A stretch of DNA of 64,000 nt from CAVQBJ01 sp963724405 (GTDB lineage Bacteria; Actinomycetota; Thermoleophilia; Solirubrobacterales; Solirubrobacteraceae): contig CAVRUQ010000015.1 of NCBI GenBank assembly GCA_963724405.1, positions 1 to 64,000 of the forward strand. Direction: 5' to 3'. Positions 59,578 to 64,000 of the stretch are shown here, in pieces. Numbering within the stretch: the stretch's first letter is position 1; the number at the start of each line of letters is the position of its first letter. The notes under the pieces are model-generated. The model was given only the letters and a program-made list of their open reading frames with translations. It had not been told where the DNA came from and searched no databases. Made by a program: the position numbers and the translations under genes.

Positions 59578-59987
59578 CGTTTCGCCGAGTCGGGGACGGC
59601 GCGCGCGCCGCGCTGGGCTGCGGCCGGCGGGCGAGCCGGGGCCAGATCGAGCGCGGGCCGCGAAGATTGATCGATCTTCTCTCATGGTGGAAGAAGATCG
59701 ACCAAACTTCCCCCCGGGTCCCCCCCGCGACGCCCGAAACCGGCTCCGCGACCGACACCACGGCCCCGCACGCCCGCGTGCACGCGTTTCGCCGGGCCAA
59801 CGCCGCGCGCGCGCAGCGCCGCACCGGTCTGCCGCCGGCCCAGGGCCAGATCGACCGCGAACCGCGAAGATTGATCGATCTTCTCTCCTGGTGGAAGAAG
59901 ATCGACCAAACTTCCCCCCGCGACGCCCGAAACCGGCTCCGCGACCGACACCACGGCCCCGCACGCCCGCGTGCACGCGTTTCGCCG
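59578..59987 (+). repeat. two tandem about 200-bp repeats with stem-loops
   Basis: CGTTTCGCCG marks the units at 59578, 59785 and 59978 (periods 207 and 193). Within each unit the core from GGCCAGATCGA through TTCCCCCCG and a 70-bp tail ending at CGTTTCGCCG are nearly identical. Each unit has a perfect 10-bp stem TCGATCTTCT / AGAAGATCGA (59671-59680/59692-59701; 59875-59884/59896-59905) with an 11-nt loop. Frames run through on both strands but I take the region as non-coding. Confidence 0.75.
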
Positions 59988-60016
59988 ACGACGACTGCGG
60001 GTAAACCCTGAGTCCC

Positions 60017-60394
60017 ATGGCACCGATCGACCGAGGCGGCAGCTCACGGCGCGAGGGCGGGTCCCTGCTCTCGCCCGTCCTGGCGGGAGGGCTGGCCGCC
60101 GCCGTGGTCGCCTACGTCATCGTCGCCGCCGTGGCCGGCGAGTGGATCGGCCTCGCCGTTCTGGGCGCACTCACCGTCGTGGCCACGGCCACCGCGCGGA
60201 TCGGCGCCGGGCTCGCGCGCGCGGCCCGAGCCGACGGGCCGCCGGCCCACGCCGCGCGGCCGCCCGCGCGGCCGCCCACGCCCGCGCCCGCGCCCGCGCC
60301 CGCGAGTGGCCTGATCATCGGTCTCGACGCGCCCGCCCGCCGCGAGAGCTCGCGAATGCCCGTCACCAGCGGCGCGCCGACACGCGAGCACTGA
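60017..60394 (+). CDS. small two-helix membrane protein with Pro-rich tail
   Basis: 125 residues. Two hydrophobic segments (LAGGLAAAVVAYVIVAAVAG; EWIGLAVLGALTVVATATAR), then a Pro/Ala run. It lies just after the tandem repeats. No known family. Confidence 0.45.
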   Translation: MAPIDRGGSSRREGGSLLSPVLAGGLAAAVVAYVIVAAVAGEWIGLAVLGALTVVATATARIGAGLARAARADGPPAHAARPPARPPTPAPAPAPASGLIIGLDAPARRESSRMPVTSGAPTREH

Positions 60395-60408
60395 CCGGCG
60401 CCGGCCAC

Positions 60409-61293
60409 TCAGCCCCGCGGCAGCGCCCGGGCATGCCGCGCCATGCCCTTCCACGCGTCGCCCTCGGCGGCGAGGCGATCGGCGGCGTCGCGCACCGTCC
60501 AGCGGTCGGGCTTCAGTCGCGCGTCGGAGAGCTCTTCCCAGTGGATCGGCATCGCGACCGGCGCGCGTGGCCGCGCGCGCACGGCGTACGGGGCCACGGC
60601 ATGCTGCGCGTAGTTGATCCGGTTCACGTCCACGTAGATGCGGGCGCCGCGATCGTCCTTGCGCCACTCCAGGGTGAGGCGCTTCGGATCGTCGCGGACC
60701 ATCGCCTCGGCGATCGAGCGCGCCCAGGCGTGGACCTCCTCGAACGTCGGCCCGCGACGCAGCGGGCACACGACGTGCACGCCGCGCGAGCCCGTGACCA
60801 TCGCGAACGGGACGAGCCCGGCGTCGCGCAGACGCTCGCCCGCCGTGCGCGCCGCGGCGCGCACGTCGCCGAAGGTGGCCCCGGGCGACGGATCGAAGTC
60901 GAGGATCAGGCGGTCGGGCTGCCGCGGCGCGTCGGCCCGCGAGAGCCACACGTGCAGCGTGACCACGTTCTGCCCGACGAGGTAGACCAGGGTCGCCGCG
61001 TTCTGCGCGAGCGCCTGCGTCAGGGTGCCGCCGCGCTTCGGGACGGTCGCCCGCTCGATCCAGTCCGGGAAGTGAGCCGGCACCGACTTCAGGAAGAAGC
61101 CGTGGTGCTCGATGCCGTCGGGGAACACCTGGAGCGCGAGCGGCCGGTCACGGACGAGGGGCAGCATCGCCTCCGCGACCCGCTCGTAGTGGCGCGCGAG
61201 GTCGTGCTTGCTCACCGGCGGGTCGGCGAACAGCAGCTTGTCCGGGTGGCTGATCGCCACCGAGCGCCGACCGACGCGCAGCGTCTCGCTCAT
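60409..61293 (-). CDS. ligD: LigD polymerase/primase domain
   Basis: 294 residues. RRSVAISHPDKLLFADPPVS, HYERVAEAMLPLVRDRPLAL, QVFPDGIEHHGFFLKSVPAH, the metal motif RLILDFDPSPGATFGDVRAA (DxD), and ITGSRGVHVVCPL-like VTGSRGVHVVCPLRRG. This is the archaeo-eukaryotic primase-like POL module of bacterial end-joining. ATGA overlap with the ligase module upstream. In many bacteria it is fused to the ligase; here it is separate. Confidence 0.9.
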   Translation of the reverse strand: MSETLRVGRRSVAISHPDKLLFADPPVSKHDLARHYERVAEAMLPLVRDRPLALQVFPDGIEHHGFFLKSVPAHFPDWIERATVPKRGGTLTQALAQNAATLVYLVGQNVVTLHVWLSRADAPRQPDRLILDFDPSPGATFGDVRAAARTAGERLRDAGLVPFAMVTGSRGVHVVCPLRRGPTFEEVHAWARSIAEAMVRDDPKRLTLEWRKDDRGARIYVDVNRINYAQHAVAPYAVRARPRAPVAMPIHWEELSDARLKPDRWTVRDAADRLAAEGDAWKGMARHARALPRG

Positions 61294-62269
61294 CGCTCGC
61301 GCACCACCTCGCGCGCGGCCTTGTCGTCGCGCAGGCCGAGAAAGCGCGGATGGCGCAGGCGGCCGTGGCTCGTCCACTCGCTGAAGCCGACCTCCGCGAC
61401 GAGCTCGGGGGCGACCCAGTGCACGCCGCGCTCGCGGATGAACGAGGCGTTGGCGAACGGCGGGCTGTCCTGCTCGAGCGGGCGCAGCCGCCGAGCCGAT
61501 GTCGCGCAGCGTCGCCTCGTCGAACCCCGTCCCCACCTTGCCGGCGTAGCGCAGGGCGCCGTCGTCGTAGTAGCCGACGAGCAGCGCGCCGAACTCGACG
61601 CGCGAGCCGTGCGGCTCGGTGTAGCCGCCGATGACGAGCTCCTGACCCTGCCCGCACTTGAACTTCAGCCAGTCGCGCGAGCGCCGGTCGGTGTACGGGC
61701 TCGCGAGCCGCTTGGCGATCAGTCCCTCCCATCCCCGGCGGCAGGCCTCCTCGAACAGGGCTCGCCCGTCGCGCCTGCGGTACGGCGTCCAGCGCACGTC
61801 GCCGCCGAAGCGCAGCGTGCGGCGCAGCAGCCGCTTGCGCTCGTGCAGCTCGAGCGCGCGCACGTCGTAGCCGTCGAGCCACAGCACGTCGAACACGTAG
61901 TAGAACACAGGCACCCAATGCTGCTGGCGCTGGGCCAGGCGGGCAAAGCTCGTCTGCGCGCCGTCGAAGGCGACGACCTCGCCGTCGACGGCGAAACGCT
62001 CGGCCGGCTCGTCACGCGAGCGCGGTCGCGATCTCCGGGTAGCGGCCGTTCAGCGACAGGTCGTTGCGCGACAGCAGCCGCACGCGGTCGTCCGAGCGCA
62101 CGGCAATGCAGCGCACGCCGTCGAGCTTGCGCTCGAAGATCCAGTCCGGGTGGTCGAAGCGCTCGTCGGTGAGCGTCGCCTTCATCGCCGCCGAGCCCCG
62201 CGGTGGATCGGCGGGCCGCACGCGCGCGCGCACGTCGTCGGCCAGAGCGTCGAGCGGCGGCGCGCTCAC
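61290..62269 (-). pseudogene. LigD ATP-dependent ligase domain, two frameshifts
   Basis: From GTG 62269 (GTGA overlap with the PE gene). Nucleotidyl motif IFERKLDGVRCIA with Lys48. Frame breaks at 62014 (two bases missing in a CG run, giving TGA) and again near 61491 (one extra C). Across the breaks the protein reads DEPAERFAVDGEVVAFDGAQ, YYVFDVLWLDGYDVRALELH, LIAKRLASPYTDRRSRDWLK and, after the second break, RERGVHWVAPELVAEVGFSE. All parts are conserved, so either a recent loss or assembly errors. Confidence 0.8.
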
Positions 62270-62880
62270 CCGCGATTCACCGCTTCCTCCTCGGCGACCT
62301 GCTCGACGGTGCGCCCGGTCCGGATCGACTCGGGTTGCGTGCTCTCGGGGTCGCGCCGCGCGTCGGCCTCCTCGTCGCGGCGCTTGATCAGCAGCCACTG
62401 CGGCTTGTCCCCCGCGCGCGTGCGCTGCAGCGTCCAGCCGCCGCGCAGCTTCCGTCCCTCCAGCCAGACCTTCGCGTGGCCGGCCTCGAGCGCCTCGGCC
62501 ATCGAGCGCTGCTCGTCGAGGTTCCGATATGTGCCCGCGTCCCAGACGATCACCGCGCCGGCGCCGTAGTTGTGCGGCTCGATGACCCCCTCGAAGTCGG
62601 CGTACTCGAGCGGGTGGTCCTCGACCTCGACCGCCAGGCGCTTCTCGCTCGGGTCGGTCGACGGTCCCTTCGGCACCGCCCACGAGCGCAGCGTGCCGTC
62701 GACCTCCAGGCGCAGGTCGTAATGCAGGTTCCGAGCGTCGTGCTTCTGGATCACGAAGCGCGGCTTCGCGCGGCGACGCGCTCCGCGCTTGGCCGGACCC
62801 GCGCCCGTCTCGCGCAGACCGGGCTCGGCGGAGGTGCTCGCGCTGCGCTTGGCGCGATAGCGATGCAGGCGGTCGTTCAT
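62266..62880 (-). CDS. LigD 3'-phosphoesterase domain protein
   Basis: 204 residues. FVIQKHDARNLHYDLRLEVD, LRSWAVPKGPSTDPSEKRLA, VEDHPLEYADFEGVIEPHNY and GAGAVIVWDAGTY: the full PE module with its metal His/Asp set (HDA.NLHYD; VEDHP). It trims 3' ends during non-homologous end-joining. The three LigD modules follow in the order PE, LIG, POL, each overlapped by 4 nt. Ku is not in the window. Confidence 0.9.
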   Translation of the reverse strand: MNDRLHRYRAKRSASTSAEPGLRETGAGPAKRGARRRAKPRFVIQKHDARNLHYDLRLEVDGTLRSWAVPKGPSTDPSEKRLAVEVEDHPLEYADFEGVIEPHNYGAGAVIVWDAGTYRNLDEQRSMAEALEAGHAKVWLEGRKLRGGWTLQRTRAGDKPQWLLIKRRDEEADARRDPESTQPESIRTGRTVEQVAEEEAVNRG

Positions 62881-63010
62881 GGCACGCAGTTACCCATTCA
62901 TGAGGGGATGACGCTGAGCGCGCGAGAACCCTAGCGCGCCGGGACCGGCGCGTGGCGTCGTAGCGTCGGAGGCCTGGCCCGACGGCCTGATGCCGCGCCC
63001 GGCTGTCGAT

Positions 63011-63661
63011 CTACGCCGCGAGCCTGGTCGACAGGGATCGACCGTGAGCGCGCGCGAGCTCCTCCGCCTCGGCGCGCATCTGCGCGGCCAGCTCTCTGAA
63101 CTCGTCGAGTTGCGGGTTGACGCCGACGAGCGTGAACTCGGCCTCGACGACCCGCAGATCGAGCTTCCATACGTCCTCGAGGATCCGGCGCATCCATGGC
63201 GTTGCGTGATCCCAGCCTTCTCGTGGTGTGCCGGCTCCGTAGGCGCCGCCATGAACCGTTGCCAGCACGGCCGGCCGGCCGGCGAGGATCGGGTCGCTGC
63301 CGGCGCTCATGCGCGGGTCGGTGATCACGAGGTCGACCCAGGTCTTGAAGTGCTGGGAGACCCCGAAGTTGTAGAGCGGGACGGCGAACAGCAGGGCGTC
63401 GGCGGCGGCCAGCTCGTCGGTGAGGGTCGCAGCCAGGGCGATGGCTTCGCGCTGCTCGGGTGAGCGGTCCTCCTCGGGCGTGTAGCGCGCGAAGGCCGCG
63501 GTGGCCCAGGCGGTGGATGCGAGCGGGTCGATCCCGATCTCGCGGTTGACCACGGGGTCGGCGGGGTGGGCATTGCGCCACTCCTGCTCGACGATGTCGG
63601 CGATCTGGCGGCTGTGGGAGCCCTCGGTCCGGATGCTGGCGTCGAGTCGAAACAGGGACAT
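63011..63661 (-). CDS. FMN-dependent NADH-azoreductase-like quinone reductase
   Basis: 216 residues. Flavodoxin-like start FRLDASIRTEGSHSRQIADI (phosphate-binding SxRxxxSxS), DALLFAVPLYNFGVSQHFKT with the AzoR FMN motif, and TVHGGAYGAGTPREGWDHAT. Reduces quinones, azo dyes and nitro compounds with NADH. Upstream on the same strand is the YceI-like gene, 60 nt away; likely one operon. Confidence 0.85.
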   Translation of the reverse strand: MSLFRLDASIRTEGSHSRQIADIVEQEWRNAHPADPVVNREIGIDPLASTAWATAAFARYTPEEDRSPEQREAIALAATLTDELAAADALLFAVPLYNFGVSQHFKTWVDLVITDPRMSAGSDPILAGRPAVLATVHGGAYGAGTPREGWDHATPWMRRILEDVWKLDLRVVEAEFTLVGVNPQLDEFRELAAQMRAEAEELARAHGRSLSTRLAA

Positions 63662-63721
63662 TTGGTGGTTCCTCCGATGGTGGGTGGGTTGATGGTTCCT
63701 GCCGTCGCCGGTCCGGGACGG

Positions 63722-64000
63722 TCAGTTGGCCTGTTCCAGCGTGAGCGCTGCCTGGACGCGCACCGTGCGCGGAAGCCGCTTGAACTCGAAGCCGGCGGCG
63801 CGGTGGTCGACCTCGAAGTCGGCGTCGATGCGCAGCCCGTCTGAGCCCACCGGGGCCACGGAGACGGGTGCATCGATCGCCAGCGCGCGGTCTCGAATGT
63901 GCAGCGTTCCGGTCAGCGTTGCGCCCCCATCCGCCTTGGGGGACAGCCCGGCGAGCTCGAACGTCATGTGCGGGTGGCGCTCGACGGCGAAGAAGTCGCT
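63722..64000 (-). CDS. YceI-like protein, 5' end outside the window
   Basis: C-terminal 92 residues only: FFAVERHPHMTFELAGLSPK, LTGTLHIRDRALAIDAPVSV and the closing RADFE-like LRIDADFEVDHRAAGFEFK. YceI proteins are lipocalin-like binders of isoprenoid or other lipids. Start lies beyond 64000. Confidence 0.75.
   Translation of the reverse strand, partial: SDFFAVERHPHMTFELAGLSPKADGGATLTGTLHIRDRALAIDAPVSVAPVGSDGLRIDADFEVDHRAAGFEFKRLPRTVRVQAALTLEQAN

Noticed and set aside
59562..60011. 149-residue protein made of two GQIxRxPRRLIDLLSWWKK repeats
   Set aside because: The frame arises from the DNA repeat; changes between units are not biased to silent positions and the other strand is equally open. 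Treated as non-coding repeat.

Overview
The window is very GC-rich DNA (roughly 70% or more by eye) with GTG and TTG starts, dense overlapping operons and many TANNNT boxes placed 6-8 nt before start codons (leaderless style). With a sulfolipid synthase, a decaprenyl-phosphate phosphoribosyltransferase, LigD-type repair modules, several secreted Thr/Gly/Pro-rich proteins and small toxin-antitoxin pairs, it looks like an actinobacterial chromosome, probably Thermoleophilia/Solirubrobacterales. That placement is inference; no rRNA or other marker gene is present.

Layout. (1) 0.1-1.7 kb: two toxin-antitoxin pairs (HicBA, VapBC). (2) 1.8-26.0 kb: chromosomal backbone with sugar-lipid and envelope genes (GT2, SqdB, DPPR synthase, phosphodiester glycosidase), a haem-membrane protein, glutaminase, transglutaminase, exported proteins, a Tat-exported intradiol dioxygenase, and two small double-glycine-leader peptides (17.9 and 22.2 kb) that look like RiPP or bacteriocin precursors. 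(3) 26.1-32.8 kb: accessory DNA that begins at a displaced 3' half of a tRNA-Thr gene. It holds a Fic protein, an epoxide hydrolase, a TetR regulator, an exported lactonase-fold protein and several gene relics. (4) 32.83-50.58 kb: a 17.7-kb island bounded by two copies of the 3' half of a tRNA-Gly(GCC) gene, 47 bp identical. It carries no integrase. It holds an ECF sigma factor, a Crp-type regulator, a disulfide oxidoreductase, a GH15 glucoamylase-like enzyme, two SMP-30 lactonases, a GlcG-GlcG-cupin fusion, a peroxiredoxin-like protein, a CPA2 antiporter, a GMC oxidoreductase, a cyclase, an SDR, a Rieske-ThDP fusion enzyme and a dead FMN reductase. (5) 50.6-55.3 kb: further accessory DNA with an MFS exporter, a degenerate IS3-family element, and a toxin-like gene cut by that element with its HTH partner. 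(6) 55.3-64 kb: backbone with a P1 peptidase, SDR, PPK2, cupin, membrane proteins, a split and frameshifted LigD set, azoreductase and a partial YceI.

The most interesting result is in the 17.7-kb island. All six of its transcription units are preceded by the same two-part promoter, GTAACG then 14-15 nt then (C/G)AGAC (ACGAC at one site). The island's only sigma factor is the last gene of one of those units. This suggests a self-contained, self-amplifying regulon for oxidation of a sugar or sugar-like compound (oxidase/dehydrogenase, lactonases, ThDP lyase or oxidase), moved as a tRNA-targeted unit. Several genes in the window have frameshifts or stops; some may be assembly errors, but most lie in the accessory regions.
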